A DNA stretch of 64,000 nt from Magnetococcales bacterium. GTDB taxonomy: Bacteria > Pseudomonadota > Magnetococcia > Magnetococcales > JADFZT01. Made by a program: the position numbers and the translations under genes. The stretch is from the NCBI GenBank assembly GCA_015232395.1, contig JADFZT010000011.1, positions 1 to 64,000 of the forward strand. The letters are read 5' to 3'. Under the pieces are notes generated by a model. That model was not told the origin of the DNA. It searched no databases and saw only the letters and a list, made by a program, of their open reading frames with translations. Shown here one piece after another: positions 10,347 through 19,569 of the stretch (positions within the stretch are counted from its first letter, which is position 1; every line of letters starts with the position of its first letter).

Positions 10347-11479
10347 CCAGTAGACCCCTTTCTCCAAAGCGTTTGGCCAAGGCTCTTTTAGCCTTCTACG
10401 ACCGGGAGGGGCGCTCCCTTCCCTGGCGGGAGATGGGGGTGGGAAATCTCTATCCCATCTGGCTTTCCGAGGTGATGTTGCAGCAGACCGGGGTGGAGAC
10501 GGTCATTCCCTATTTCCACCGTTTTTTGGACCGCTTTCCCGATCTGCAATCCCTGGCCCGAGCCGATACCGAGACGGTGCTCAGCCTCTGGCAGGGGTTG
10601 GGCTATTACCAGCGGGGGCGCAATCTTCACCGAGCCGCCCGCCTGGTGGTCGAGGAGATGGGGGGGCGGATTCCCCACACCCGGGAGGGGCTGCTCAAGC
10701 TGCCGGGGATCGGCCCCAACACTGCGGCTGCCATCCTGGCCATCGGCCTCAATCAACCGGAGGCCATACTCGACGGCAACGTCAAGCGGGTGGTGGCCCG
10801 CATGATTGCCTTGGATCAACCGGTCTCTTCCAAGGAGGGGCTGGCCAGGCTGTGGCAGGCGGCCAGAGCCTGGACCCCGGCCAACCGCCCGGGTGATTAT
10901 GCCCAGGGGATCATGGATCTGGGGGCGACCCTCTGCACCCCCCGGGATCCCCACTGCCCCCGCTGCCCCTGGCAAGCCGACTGCCTGGGTTATCGCCAGG
11001 GAAACCCCCAGGCCTATCCTGTGGCCAACCCCAAGAAAAAAGCCCAACCGAAAAAAATCCAGGTCACTCTGTTGGTTCGGCGGGGGGATGGCTGTTTGCT
11101 GTTGGTGGAGCGTCCGGCCAAGGGGCTGCTGGGGGGGATGTGGGAGCCTCCGGGGGGGGAGATGGGAGAGCCGTTGTCGGGCCGGTCATCGGACCCGCGA
11201 TCTGGCCAGTCATCGGTCTGGTTGCAGCAACAGGCCGAGGTTTTGGTTCAGGGGTTGGGCCTTCAAGTCGATAGGCTGGGGGCGTTGCCTTCGGTACGCC
11301 ATGTTTTTACCCATTTTCAGCTCACGGTCTATCCTTTCCAGAGCCTCTATCTTGGCGGCACACCCCGTTTCCAGGGGGAGCGCAACCACTGCTGGGCCGA
11401 CTCCGAAACCCTCACCTGCCTGCCCATCTCTACCCTGCATCGCAAGGTGTTGGCCCATTGGTCGGATGGATCCCCCTAA
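10343..11479 (+). CDS. mutY: A/G-specific adenine DNA glycosylase
   Basis: 378 residues. It removes A opposite 8-oxoguanine in base-excision repair. Seen: LSEVMLQQT with the catalytic Glu (E43), HhH motif LPGIGPNTAAAI (about 120-131), catalytic Asp in ILDGNVKRV (D144), and the four iron-sulfur Cys C198, C205, C208, C214 (C-x6-C-x2-C-x5-C). The C-terminal part is the NUDIX-like 8-oxoG recognition domain (ERPAKGLLGGMWEPPGGE). The GTG start at 10343 overlaps the batD stop as GTGA, so translation is probably coupled. The length is normal. Confidence 0.95.
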   Translation: MTSRPLSPKRLAKALLAFYDREGRSLPWREMGVGNLYPIWLSEVMLQQTGVETVIPYFHRFLDRFPDLQSLARADTETVLSLWQGLGYYQRGRNLHRAARLVVEEMGGRIPHTREGLLKLPGIGPNTAAAILAIGLNQPEAILDGNVKRVVARMIALDQPVSSKEGLARLWQAARAWTPANRPGDYAQGIMDLGATLCTPRDPHCPRCPWQADCLGYRQGNPQAYPVANPKKKAQPKKIQVTLLVRRGDGCLLLVERPAKGLLGGMWEPPGGEMGEPLSGRSSDPRSGQSSVWLQQQAEVLVQGLGLQVDRLGALPSVRHVFTHFQLTVYPFQSLYLGGTPRFQGERNHCWADSETLTCLPISTLHRKVLAHWSDGSP

Positions 11480-11825
11480 GTGTGATCTGATTTTTCCTCT
11501 CGACCCTGGCTATCGTTGTTGGGTCATCTTTTGTGATTCTCCGCTTGTTGGTGCTGGAGTGGAGGGATGGTAATTGATTCCGGGTTGCAAATTTGTCTCC
11601 TGTACTTTATTTATATTACAGAGATTATATATCATAAAGTTTAGTGTGGAATCACCCTGGGGCAGGCGTTGTCCCGTTGTCGATTTTGCCGGAAAAAGGT
11701 CACTTGTTCGGGCTCCTGTCAGACTATTGATTGGTTAACCGGCCAGGAGGGTTTGGGAAGAGGGATTGACCGGGATTGTTTTGCCAGGGGGCCTGCGTTT
11801 TTTTCAAAAAAAAGGGGAGAGGGAT
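11480..11825. other. Gene-free AT-richer stretch before the patatin gene
   Basis: About 345 bases without a convincing frame. The segment 11,585-11,645 is much richer in A and T than its surroundings and contains a promoter candidate. The last 100 bases hold purine-rich leader sequence ending in the patatin ribosome site. Confidence 0.6.
11585..11613 (+). promoter_or_regulatory. Sigma-70-like promoter candidate
   Basis: TTGCAA, then 17 bases, then TATTTA, in the only AT-rich patch of the gap. It would give a leader of about 200 bases for the patatin gene. Confidence 0.3.
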
Positions 11826-12746
11826 ATGCGTATTTTGTCGTTGGATGGTGGGGGTATCCGGGGTGTTTTGGAAGCGCGCTTTTTGGAGCGGCTGGAAGCT
11901 GACCTGGGGGGGAAGAGCCTTTACGACTGCTTTGATCTGGTCGCGGGAACCAGTACCGGGGGGTTGATTGCCTTGCATCTTGCCGGCAACAAGGCTTCGG
12001 GAGCGAGCTGTGCCCAACTCTACAGCCCGGAAAATGCCCAGACCATCATGGATAAATCGCTGGCTGATCGCCTGCTGCCGTTCGAGACGGAACCCAAATA
12101 TGATGGCGAGGGCAAAACCGAGGTGCTGGACCGGATTTTTGGAGAAAAGCGCCTTAACGATGTGGAAAAAAAGGTTTTGGTGACGGCTTACGATATTGTT
12201 GAGCGTAAGGCGGTTATCTTTAAAAGCTTCGGTGGATCCGATGCCGCCTACAATCCTGAACTGGCGGAGGTGGGGGATGCCACCAGTGCGGCTCCCACCT
12301 ATTTTCCCACCATCAGAACGGAAAACAACCGTTGGTTGGTGGATGGCGGGGTGGCTGCCAACGATCCGGGAATGTGTGCCTTGGTGGCGGCGATGAATGA
12401 AGGGGTTGCTCTGACCGATATTAAAATGCTCTCCATCGGCACCGGCAATCCGACTCGGAAAAAGGAAGATCCCAATAAGCTGGGGAAGGAATCCCAGGGG
12501 TGGGGTGGTATCGGTTGGCTCAAAAATGGCCTGATTGATCATCTCTTTGCAGGGAACTCCTCCACCGCCAGCTATCAATGCAGACAGCTTTTGGGTGATG
12601 ATCGTTATCTCCGTGTGAATGGTGATCTGATCGATGTGAGTGACGATCTGGACGAGGTGTCCAGAAAGAATATCAAGGCTCTTCGCAGGCTGGCTGACAA
12701 GTGGTATGAACAGTTTGGTGCGGCTGCCCGGGCACTTTGTGCTTAA
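11826..12746 (+). CDS. Patatin-like phospholipase
   Basis: 306 residues, start ATG 11826 after GGGGAGAGG. A Ser-Asp dyad lipid acyl hydrolase: oxyanion motif DGGGIRG (8-13), nucleophile G-T-S43-T-G-G, ATSAAPTYF, and the catalytic DGG (D173). There is no leader, so it is cytosolic. Relatives include housekeeping lipases and the CapV effector of CBASS, but no cyclase or other CBASS gene is nearby, so a defence role is not supported. It is transcribed alone, with its own terminator downstream. Confidence 0.9.
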   Translation: MRILSLDGGGIRGVLEARFLERLEADLGGKSLYDCFDLVAGTSTGGLIALHLAGNKASGASCAQLYSPENAQTIMDKSLADRLLPFETEPKYDGEGKTEVLDRIFGEKRLNDVEKKVLVTAYDIVERKAVIFKSFGGSDAAYNPELAEVGDATSAAPTYFPTIRTENNRWLVDGGVAANDPGMCALVAAMNEGVALTDIKMLSIGTGNPTRKKEDPNKLGKESQGWGGIGWLKNGLIDHLFAGNSSTASYQCRQLLGDDRYLRVNGDLIDVSDDLDEVSRKNIKALRRLADKWYEQFGAAARALCA

Positions 12747-12764
12747 GGTTTGATCTTGTTTATC

Positions 12765-12800
12765 TCCCCGCCCTCAGCTCTTGGGGGCGGGGATTTTTTT
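12765..12800 (+). terminator. Rho-independent terminator after patatin gene
   Basis: TCCCCGCCC pairs with GGGCGGGGA across an 11-base loop and is followed directly by seven T. It lies 18 bases after the patatin stop. Confidence 0.85.
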
Positions 12801-12966
12801 CCTTTCCCGACTATCTCCCCTCTCTCCAGCTGATTCTCACCCCACCCCCTTCCGGTTCCGGGTAAGACTCCCCGCGGTATTTCGTTTATATTCCATTCCA
12901 GATGGTTTCGGATGTGATGGATCCATCATTTGTCCGCCTCTGGTTCGGTGGATTTGGCGGGGTGGC

Positions 12967-13593
12967 TCATGGGGTTGGGGTGCCATTGAGTGGGGTAGCG
13001 TGGCGAATTTGATAGACGGCCCCTTGGGGGGTGAGGGTGGATTGGTAGAGTTCAATGCGGGTGATTGGCCAGGGGGATTGGGGGAGGGGGAGTGCCTGCC
13101 AGCTTTCTTTGGGAATTGGCGCCGGTTTGCGGATTTTCCCCAGGGTGAGGTGGGGGCGATAGCTTTTATGGCTGGCCATTTTTTCAGCAGGAAGTTTCAA
13201 GAGTCCATGATGGAGCCTTTCCAGGGCTTGCAGGTCATTCCCTCCCCACCCCAGCCAAAACACCCTGGGATGCCGGAAATCGGGGAAAACCCCCCAACCG
13301 GTGGGGCGCAAGGTGATGGGAGGGGTTTGATCGGCCACCTGGTTCATGCCTTCGATCACCTCTTGCAGATATGTTTTATCCAGATGACCCAAAAAATGCA
13401 GCGTCAGATGCCACCCCTTGGGATCCAGCCAGCGGCACATGGGCAGCTGTTTTTGCCATGTTTTACCCATGGCCTGAAGCTCCTGGCTTAAAGGCGTGGG
13501 GGGGGTGACCCCAATGAAGAGACGCAGCCGGTTGCTTGGATCATCACAGCGTGTTGGGGGGGAGGTGGGGGGATGACTGCTTTTGTTGGCCAT
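12967..13593 (-). CDS. thpR: RNA 2',3'-cyclic phosphodiesterase (2'-5' RNA ligase family)
   Basis: 208 residues with the two HxTx motifs of the 2H phosphoesterase fold: H62-L-T-L and H148-L-T-L, the latter in RPHLTLGKIRK. The opening RLRLFIGVTPP is typical of ThpR/LigT. It hydrolyses 2',3'-cyclic phosphates and can join tRNA halves in vitro. The N-terminal 20 residues (Ser/Pro-rich) are extra, so the true start may be internal. It is convergent with the patatin gene. Confidence 0.88.
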   Translation of the reverse strand: MANKSSHPPTSPPTRCDDPSNRLRLFIGVTPPTPLSQELQAMGKTWQKQLPMCRWLDPKGWHLTLHFLGHLDKTYLQEVIEGMNQVADQTPPITLRPTGWGVFPDFRHPRVFWLGWGGNDLQALERLHHGLLKLPAEKMASHKSYRPHLTLGKIRKPAPIPKESWQALPLPQSPWPITRIELYQSTLTPQGAVYQIRHATPLNGTPTP

Positions 13594-13784
13594 GGATTCC
13601 CAAACAATTCGGTTGGAAGATGGGGTGTTGTGGTCACTCTATGGTAGAGTAGCGCCATGGTTGATGGGAGGGCAGGTTTGATCCCCCCCGGGGCTTGAGT
13701 GAGCTGGTGGTGGATGTTGACGTTCCCGGGAGTGGGCTTGACGATCCTTGGGAATGGGATTTTTGCGATGGGACGGACCCTTAA

Positions 13785-14315
13785 ATGACACAATCGATTC
13801 GACAGATGCAGATCGCCTACGCCCCGGATGAAGACCGGCTGTTGCTGAAGGTGAACACTTCTGACCAAAGTGAATTTCGTTTTTGGCTGACCCGGCGTTT
13901 TTTGCGGGGCTTGTGGCCCGGTCTACAGCAGGCTCTCATCGCTGAAGAGGCGATCCGCAGCCATAACGACCCGGAAGCCAAGCGGGCGATTCTTGATTTT
14001 TTACACCGGGGAGCCATCGACAAGGGGGATTTTCAAACCCCCTACAAGGAAGAAGCCTTGCAGACCCCCCTGGGGGAAAAGCCGATCCTCGTCACCCGAA
14101 CCCGCATTTCCGAAGGCAAGGATGGCACCAGGGTGGTGGCCTTTTTGCCCAAATCCGGCCCCGGGATTGATATCGGCATGGGTCGGGAACTGCTCCACTC
14201 CTTCTACAACCTGTTGATCAAGGTATTGCCGAAAACCGGTTGGGATCTGAAGCTCTCTCCTCCCCGGGAACTCCTGGAGGAGAGGCCTGCCAAATCGGAG
14301 CGGCGACTGCATTGA
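13785..14315 (+). CDS. Conserved-looking protein of unknown function
   Basis: 176 residues, no leader or membrane segment. It opens with a beta-rich part, MQIAYAPDEDRLLLKVNTSDQSEFRFWLTRRFLRGLWPGLQQAL, which reads like a small sensor or adaptor domain. A central helical and charged region and FLPKSGPGIDIGMGRELLHSFYNLLIKVLPKTGWDL follow. Codon use matches the neighbours. I do not recognise the family. It precedes the parvulin gene by 80 bases in the same direction and may share its transcript. Confidence 0.65.
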   Translation: MTQSIRQMQIAYAPDEDRLLLKVNTSDQSEFRFWLTRRFLRGLWPGLQQALIAEEAIRSHNDPEAKRAILDFLHRGAIDKGDFQTPYKEEALQTPLGEKPILVTRTRISEGKDGTRVVAFLPKSGPGIDIGMGRELLHSFYNLLIKVLPKTGWDLKLSPPRELLEERPAKSERRLH

Positions 14316-14395
14316 TTCAACGACGCTGAACCCTTGGACTTTTATTGGATTTGGAGAGTGTGTTGATGGAAGCCTGGATGGGAAGGAGTGGCGCG

Positions 14396-15319
14396 ATGAT
14401 GATCCCCAGGATGCGAGCCTTGGCAGGCATTTTCCTGCTGGGGTGGTTGGTGACGATGCCGGCGGGCAAGGCTTGGGCTGGCTGGGATTTTTTGGGGGAT
14501 AACGATCAGGTGGTGGTGGCCACCATGGGTCGGGTGGAACTCACCCTGGCTGAGCTGCAACGGGTTTTGGACCATGCCCCTGCCCAGGTTAAGGCGCAAG
14601 TCGTCGGTGATCCCGAACAGCTGCGGCAGGTGATTGAGGAGGAGTTGCTCAAAAAAGTGCTGTTGAGCCAAGCCAAAGAGGCGGATTGGCAGCGGCGGGA
14701 CGAGGTGAAATATCTCATGGAGCGGGCGCAAAACCAGGTGCTCATGGATCACTATGTGGCCTCCCAAACCGAGCCAGCCCCGGGTTTTCCCGATGAGGCG
14801 CGGATCAAAAACAGCTACAAAAAAAATCTGGAGCGGTTTCGAGTCCCGGCCAAAGTGCACATTGCCCAAATTTATCTGGCGGTCAAACCGGGAGCGGATA
14901 AAAAAAACCGGCAAAAGGTCATCCAGGCGGCCCAAAAACTCCTCCGCCAAGCCCAGGCCCAGGGGGCTGACTTTGCCTCTCTGGCCAAAAGCCATTCCCA
15001 ACACCAGCCGAGCGCCGGGGAGGGGGGGGATATGGGCTGGGTGGCATTTCCCAATCTCCTGCCTGAGATCAAACGTTCCCTGGATGGTATGAAACCGGGA
15101 GAGATCAAGGGGCCGGTGGCCAGCTCCCAGGGGGTGCATATTATCAAGCTGTTGGGGGTCCAAAAAGCCACCTATCACCCCTATAAAGAGGTGCGAAGTA
15201 CCCTGGTCAAGCTGCTCAAACGCCAAAAGACCCGGGAAAACAAACGAAATTATTTAAAGAAAATGAAAAAAAACGATCCGGTAAGCGTTTTTCATGACCG
15301 CTTGGATGCTCTAAAATAA
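14396..15319 (+). CDS. Periplasmic parvulin-type peptidyl-prolyl isomerase
   Basis: 307 residues from the ATG at 14396, chosen because GGAAGGAG lies 8 bases upstream and the product then begins with a good signal peptide (MMIPRMRALAGIFLLGW to KAWA). A SurA/PpiC-like helical N-domain follows, then a parvulin domain at about 150-245: VHIAQIYLAVKPG, FASLAKSHSQHQPSAGEGGDMGWV, PGEIKGPVASSQGVHIIKL. The tail is basic. It likely assists folding of exported proteins. The GDMGWV and QGVHIIK blocks make the family secure; the substrate is unknown. Confidence 0.88.
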   Translation: MMIPRMRALAGIFLLGWLVTMPAGKAWAGWDFLGDNDQVVVATMGRVELTLAELQRVLDHAPAQVKAQVVGDPEQLRQVIEEELLKKVLLSQAKEADWQRRDEVKYLMERAQNQVLMDHYVASQTEPAPGFPDEARIKNSYKKNLERFRVPAKVHIAQIYLAVKPGADKKNRQKVIQAAQKLLRQAQAQGADFASLAKSHSQHQPSAGEGGDMGWVAFPNLLPEIKRSLDGMKPGEIKGPVASSQGVHIIKLLGVQKATYHPYKEVRSTLVKLLKRQKTRENKRNYLKKMKKNDPVSVFHDRLDALK

Positions 15320-15341
15320 GCCCGATATCATCAACACTTTG

Positions 15342-15358
15342 CCCGAAGTGACTTCGGG
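15342..15358 (+). terminator. Hairpin without T-run after the parvulin gene
   Basis: CCCGAAG-TGA-CTTCGGG lies 22 bases after the stop. There is no T-tract, so it may be a weak terminator or an RNA-stabilising hairpin. Confidence 0.35.
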
Positions 15359-15401
15359 TCCGGTGACTCAAACCATCTCCCGATAGAAAGGGTGCTTATA
15401 A

Positions 15402-16145
15402 ATGAAGCAGCTGCTTTTTTACAAAAAACCCGTGGCCATCAACAAAAAAACCCACGCCAACACCCTCGTCAAGCCGCCGGGGAGCGATTTTTCCTTTGCG
15501 CAAAAAACCAGCTTTGTCGCCCTCGCAGGCCACGAGTTTGCCCACGCTGCCAAGGAGTATGCCATCGTTTTTGCCAAGGCCGGCGGGGGGCAGGGGCAGA
15601 TCGCACCGGTGGTGCTTTTGGGGCTGCGCTCCAAGGAAAACCTGCTGGTGGATGAGGATGGCAGATGGCGGGGACGCTATATTCCCGGCTTTGTTCGACA
15701 ATACCCCTTCCTCTTGGGCAGGGGGATCGACTCCACCACCAAAATGGCGGTGTGTGTCGATTCCGACTATAAGGGGTTTGATGCCCAGGAGGGGGAGCGG
15801 CTTTTCAACGATGATGGGGAGTATGCCGCCTATCTCAAGCAGTCGGTGGATCAGCTACAGACCGCCCAGGGCCAGTTTACCCGCACCGGCACCTTTGCCG
15901 AGAAGCTTAAATCACTGGATCTATTGGTGGAGATAACCGCCCGTTCGGGTTTTACCGGGGATAAGCCCTTTACCATGAAGGGGCTTTATATGGTGGATGA
16001 AAAACGCCTGGTGGCTCTCAAGGACAAACAGGCTTTGGAGCTTTTCCGCACAGGTGAAATGGGCTGGATCTACAGCCATCTGATCTCCATTTCCAACATG
16101 CGTCGTCTGGTGGATCTCCTGGCGGTGCGGGTGGCTTCTGCTTGA
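15402..16145 (+). CDS. SapC family protein
   Basis: 247 residues. The body matches the SapC family, named after a gene of the Campylobacter fetus S-layer locus: FVALAGHEFAHAAKEYAIVFAK, VVLLGLRSKENLLVDEDGRWRGRYIPGFVRQYPFLLG, then FNDDGEYAAYLK. The ending GLYMVDEKRLVALKDKQALELFRTGEMGWIYSHLISISNMRRL is also family-like. There is no signal peptide and the biochemical role is unknown. It lies ahead of surface-sugar genes in the same direction, which fits a link with cell-surface assembly. Confidence 0.8.
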   Translation: MKQLLFYKKPVAINKKTHANTLVKPPGSDFSFAQKTSFVALAGHEFAHAAKEYAIVFAKAGGGQGQIAPVVLLGLRSKENLLVDEDGRWRGRYIPGFVRQYPFLLGRGIDSTTKMAVCVDSDYKGFDAQEGERLFNDDGEYAAYLKQSVDQLQTAQGQFTRTGTFAEKLKSLDLLVEITARSGFTGDKPFTMKGLYMVDEKRLVALKDKQALELFRTGEMGWIYSHLISISNMRRLVDLLAVRVASA

Positions 16146-16236
16146 TGGTTGCCGAAACGGGGGTTGATTTGGCTGCTCTGGGGGGAGCAACCCAGGGCTG
16201 GAAGCATCAGCGGTCAAGCTGAGATCGGGGAGGGAG

Positions 16237-16956
16237 ATGGCAGCCAAAAAAGTGGCCACTGTGACGGCTACCCTGGAGGGTTTCCAGCGGGCCAAGGCGC
16301 TTTTTGCGGCTATTGAGGCCGCTTCGGAGCTGGAGCTGTTTTTGATCGCAGCCGGGGAGGTGGTGGCCTCAACCCCTCTGGTCGAAGGTTCCGGTTTACC
16401 CATCACCGCTACGGTTATCAACCGCCTGCCGGGGGAGGATGGGGTCAGCCGATCCAAATCCCTGGGGCTTGGGGTGATGGCTTTTGCCGATCTTTGGGCC
16501 TCCCTCACCCCGGATCTTCTGCTCCTGACCGGTCATGAACCCGAAATGGTGGCCGCAGCCCAGGCCGCCCTGCCTGCCCGGATTCCCATCGTTCATCTCC
16601 ACCCGTCGGCACCTCCCCGGGGGCCGATCCGGTGGGCGGCCATGGATAGCCTCAGCAAAATGTCCCACTTGCACCTGATCCAAGGGGAGGGGGCTTGCCA
16701 ACGCCTGACCCGGATGGGTGAAGCCCCGGAGCGGCTTTTTGATCTGGGCCAGTGGGGTGAGGGTTGGCCCCAAGGGGTGGTCCGCACCCTGATTGAGGCG
16801 GATGTTGCAGGCTTGATCCAAAAAACCTTCCACGATCTGAACACTTCTGCCGATTTTCTGAATGCTGAAACCCTCCAAGCGTTGCGTCAAGCCCGCAAAG
16901 GTGAAAATCTCACGACCTGGGATTCGGTCGATGGGTTGATCAAGAGCGCTGAATGA
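16237..16956 (+). CDS. Degenerate, half-length NeuC-like UDP-GlcNAc 2-epimerase homologue
   Basis: 239 residues, start with GGGGAGGGAG ahead. It follows the N-terminal lobe of NeuC-type hydrolysing epimerases: SKSLGLGVMAFADLWASLTPDLLLLTGHEPEMVAAAQAALPARIPIVHLH, then SLSKMSHLHLIQGEGACQRLTRMGEAPERLFDLGQWG. Active-site blocks of the family are altered from memory of it: RAEYG is replaced by LEGFQ, GDRYE by GHEPE, and HGGE by HPSA. The C-terminal lobe is missing (relatives are about 370-390 residues). The frame is intact and well translated, so this is a re-purposed or dying paralogue rather than a working epimerase. Confidence 0.65.
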   Translation: MAAKKVATVTATLEGFQRAKALFAAIEAASELELFLIAAGEVVASTPLVEGSGLPITATVINRLPGEDGVSRSKSLGLGVMAFADLWASLTPDLLLLTGHEPEMVAAAQAALPARIPIVHLHPSAPPRGPIRWAAMDSLSKMSHLHLIQGEGACQRLTRMGEAPERLFDLGQWGEGWPQGVVRTLIEADVAGLIQKTFHDLNTSADFLNAETLQALRQARKGENLTTWDSVDGLIKSAE

Positions 16957-17068
16957 AAAGCAGCCGGGTTCATTCCATTTCTGAAGTTTTTTGCTGATTG
17001 TGCCGATAGGGAGGCATGGGGATGTGGATGCCCCGCTCCGTACTCCTTTTTGATCGGAATGTCAGCCC

Positions 17069-18193
17069 ATGTCGGAACCGTCTCCCCCGGGGAAGGGGGT
17101 CTATCTCATCGCCGAAGCCGGGGTCAACCACAACGGCTGCCTCGATACCGCTCTGGCTCTGGTGGATGCCGCCCAACAAGCCGGGGCGGATGCTGTCAAA
17201 TTTCAGACATTCAAAGCCGAAAATCTGGTCACCACCACCGCCCCCAAAGCCCGTTATCAAACAGAAACCACCGATCCCGGTGAATCCCAACTGGCGATGC
17301 TGAAGGCCCTGGAGCTGGACCATGGGGCGCACCTGAAGCTGGCTACTCACTGTTGGGAGTTGGGGATTGCATTTCTCTCCACCCCTTTTGATGTTTCAAG
17401 CCTGGGATTTTTGGTGGATGATCTGAAACTGGAGAGCCTGAAACTCTCCTCCGGGGCCATCACCCATGGGCCATTGTTGCTGGCAGCCGGGCAAAGCGGC
17501 AAAAAAATCATCCTCTCCACCGGTATGTCTACTCTGGAAGAGGTGGAAAAAGCCTTGGATCTGCTCGGGGTTGGGATGATTGACCAGGAAATGGCAGGAA
17601 AATTGCAAAAAGGTGCTCTTGACGACAGGTGGGGGGAATATTTGTCCGCTATCCGCCACTCCCCGGAAGCGGCAGCGGTGTTGCAGAGGCAGGTGACTCT
17701 CCTCCATTGCACCACCGCCTACCCCACCCCACCGGTCGAGGTAAACCTGAGAGCCATGGATACCCTGAGGACCCGTTTTGGGCTTGAAGTGGGCTTTTCC
17801 GATCACTCCCAGGGCATCGCCATTCCCATGGCCGCTGTGGCTCGGGGGGCGGTGATGGTGGAAAAACATTTTACCCTGGATTGCAGCCAGCCGGGTCCGG
17901 ACCACCGGGCCTCTTTGGAGCCAGCGGCTTTCAAGGCCATGGCCCAGGGGATTCGGGAAATTGAGGCGGCTTTGGGAGATGGCGAAAAAATCCCCACCGC
18001 CACGGAGATGCAAAACCGTTCGGTGGTGCGTGCCAGTCTGGTGGCGCTTGAGGATATCGCCCAGGGGGAGACCCTGACCCGTCAAAATTTGGGGGTCAAA
18101 CGCCCTGGAACCGGCCTCTCTCCCATGGAGTATTGGCACCATTTGGGCAAGGCCGCCAAGCAGGATTATCGCAAAAACCAGCCCTTGGCCTGA
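17069..18193 (+). CDS. neuB: N-acetylneuraminate/legionaminate synthase family (NeuB-type)
   Basis: 374 residues. It condenses phosphoenolpyruvate with a 6-carbon N-acyl amino sugar to form a nine-carbon nonulosonic acid. Seen: IAEAGVNHNG near the start, DAVKFQTFKAENLVT, KIILSTGMSTLEEVEKAL, CTTAYPTPPVEVNLRAM, GFSDHSQGIAIPMAAVARGAVMVEKHFTLD, and a C-terminal SAF (antifreeze-like) domain VVRASLVALEDIAQGETLTRQNLGVKRPGTG. Whether the product is sialic, legionaminic or pseudaminic acid cannot be told. The amidotransferase next door favours legionaminic- or pseudaminic-type sugars. Confidence 0.88.
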   Translation: MSEPSPPGKGVYLIAEAGVNHNGCLDTALALVDAAQQAGADAVKFQTFKAENLVTTTAPKARYQTETTDPGESQLAMLKALELDHGAHLKLATHCWELGIAFLSTPFDVSSLGFLVDDLKLESLKLSSGAITHGPLLLAAGQSGKKIILSTGMSTLEEVEKALDLLGVGMIDQEMAGKLQKGALDDRWGEYLSAIRHSPEAAAVLQRQVTLLHCTTAYPTPPVEVNLRAMDTLRTRFGLEVGFSDHSQGIAIPMAAVARGAVMVEKHFTLDCSQPGPDHRASLEPAAFKAMAQGIREIEAALGDGEKIPTATEMQNRSVVRASLVALEDIAQGETLTRQNLGVKRPGTGLSPMEYWHHLGKAAKQDYRKNQPLA

Positions 18194-18320
18194 GTCGGGG
18201 ATGGTTGTTGGAAATCCCCCCTGGACATTGAGACCCGGGGGGGATGCATGGAAAAAGCCTTTGGAATGATCTGGCGGAAGCCGGATCGGGATTGCCTAAT
18301 AGATAGAGTCGAGGGGTCTT

Positions 18321-19529
18321 ATGAGCGAGCGTATCAAGGTGGAAAAGCGGGATATCATCTCCCAATACAATCTCCCCCGGGAGGTTCGGTTTTGCAAAAA
18401 GTGCACGATCTCCAATCAGCGGCCCCGGATTACCTTCGATGAACACGGGGTGTGCAGCGCCTGTAATTTTGCGGCGTTTAAGCAGAGCCTGGATTGGAAA
18501 AAACGGGAGGAGGAGCTGGCCCGGTTGTGTGACCGTCATCGCCGAAGCGATGGCTCCCACGATGTGATTGTGCCGGTCTCCGGGGGCAAGGATGGCGGGT
18601 TTGTCGCCCATCAGCTGAAGTTTAAATATGGCATGAACCCCCTCACCGTGACCTGGGCTCCCCACCTGACCACTGAAATCGGTCGTCTCAACCTGGAAGC
18701 CTTTATCGATTCCGGGTTCGATAACATCTATGGCCGCCCCAATGGGGAGGTGCATCGCCTGATGACCAAGCTTTCGTTCCAATATTTGGGCGATCCCTTC
18801 CAGCCCTTCATCTATGGCCAGGCCAACCTGCCTTTGCAGGAGTCGATCACCCGGGGCATTCCCCTGATCATGTATGGTGAAAACGGCGAGGTGGAGTATG
18901 GCGGCGACATGAAAAATGCCTTCCGCCCCACCCGGGAGATCAGCGATCACGACAAGCACTATTTTTCCGGCATTCCCCCGGAAGCGTGGCAAAAGCACGG
19001 CATCAGCGCCAAGGATCTCCACTACTATCTGGCTCCCCCGATAGAGAAGATCAAGGCCAATCAGACCGAGATTCACTTTCTCGGCTACTATAAAAACTGG
19101 GATCCCCAGGAAAACTTTTACTACTGCACCGAAAACACCAACTTTACCCCCAATCCGGAACGTACCGAGGGGACCTATTCCAAATATGCCAGCCTGGACG
19201 ACAAGCTGGATGGTTTCCACTACTATCTCGCCTTCATCAAGTTCGGCATTGGTCGTGCTGTCTCTGACACCGCTCACGAAATCCGTGACGGCAAGATCAC
19301 CCGGGAAGAGGGGGTGGCCCTGGTGCGTAAATATGACGGAGAGTTCCCGGCCCGCTATTTTGAGACCTTCCTGGATTACTGCAACATCAGTGAGGAGGAG
19401 TTCCGGGCGGTGATCGATAGCTGGCGTTCGGACCATCTCTGGCAAAAACGGGGAGATAACTGGCGCCTACGCCATGCGGTGTGGCACGCCTCCGAGACCA
19501 GTCAGCGGTTTCAGGGGGTGGCGGCTTGA
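18321..19529 (+). CDS. N-acetyl sugar amidotransferase (PseA/WbpG family)
   Basis: 402 residues. An ATP-dependent PP-loop enzyme (SGGKDGG near 92-98) with two N-terminal Cys pairs, CKKC and CSAC, probably holding zinc. HYFSGIPPEAW and the C-terminal block IGRAVSDTAHEIRDGKITREEGVALVRKYDGEFP are typical of the N-acetyl sugar amidotransferase family used to make amidino sugars in LPS and in pseudaminic or legionaminic flagellin glycans. It follows neuB by 127 bases and ends the surface-sugar set at a strong terminator. Confidence 0.88.
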   Translation: MSERIKVEKRDIISQYNLPREVRFCKKCTISNQRPRITFDEHGVCSACNFAAFKQSLDWKKREEELARLCDRHRRSDGSHDVIVPVSGGKDGGFVAHQLKFKYGMNPLTVTWAPHLTTEIGRLNLEAFIDSGFDNIYGRPNGEVHRLMTKLSFQYLGDPFQPFIYGQANLPLQESITRGIPLIMYGENGEVEYGGDMKNAFRPTREISDHDKHYFSGIPPEAWQKHGISAKDLHYYLAPPIEKIKANQTEIHFLGYYKNWDPQENFYYCTENTNFTPNPERTEGTYSKYASLDDKLDGFHYYLAFIKFGIGRAVSDTAHEIRDGKITREEGVALVRKYDGEFPARYFETFLDYCNISEEEFRAVIDSWRSDHLWQKRGDNWRLRHAVWHASETSQRFQGVAA

Positions 19530-19569
19530 TGGTTTGTGGTTGAGGCTGCTTGTTACACAGAAAGAATTC

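Noticed and set aside
11826-12746. Patatin gene as a CBASS (CapV) defence effector
   Set aside because: No cyclic-nucleotide synthase or accessory CBASS gene lies nearby; the neighbours are mutY and thpR. A plain phospholipase is the safer call.
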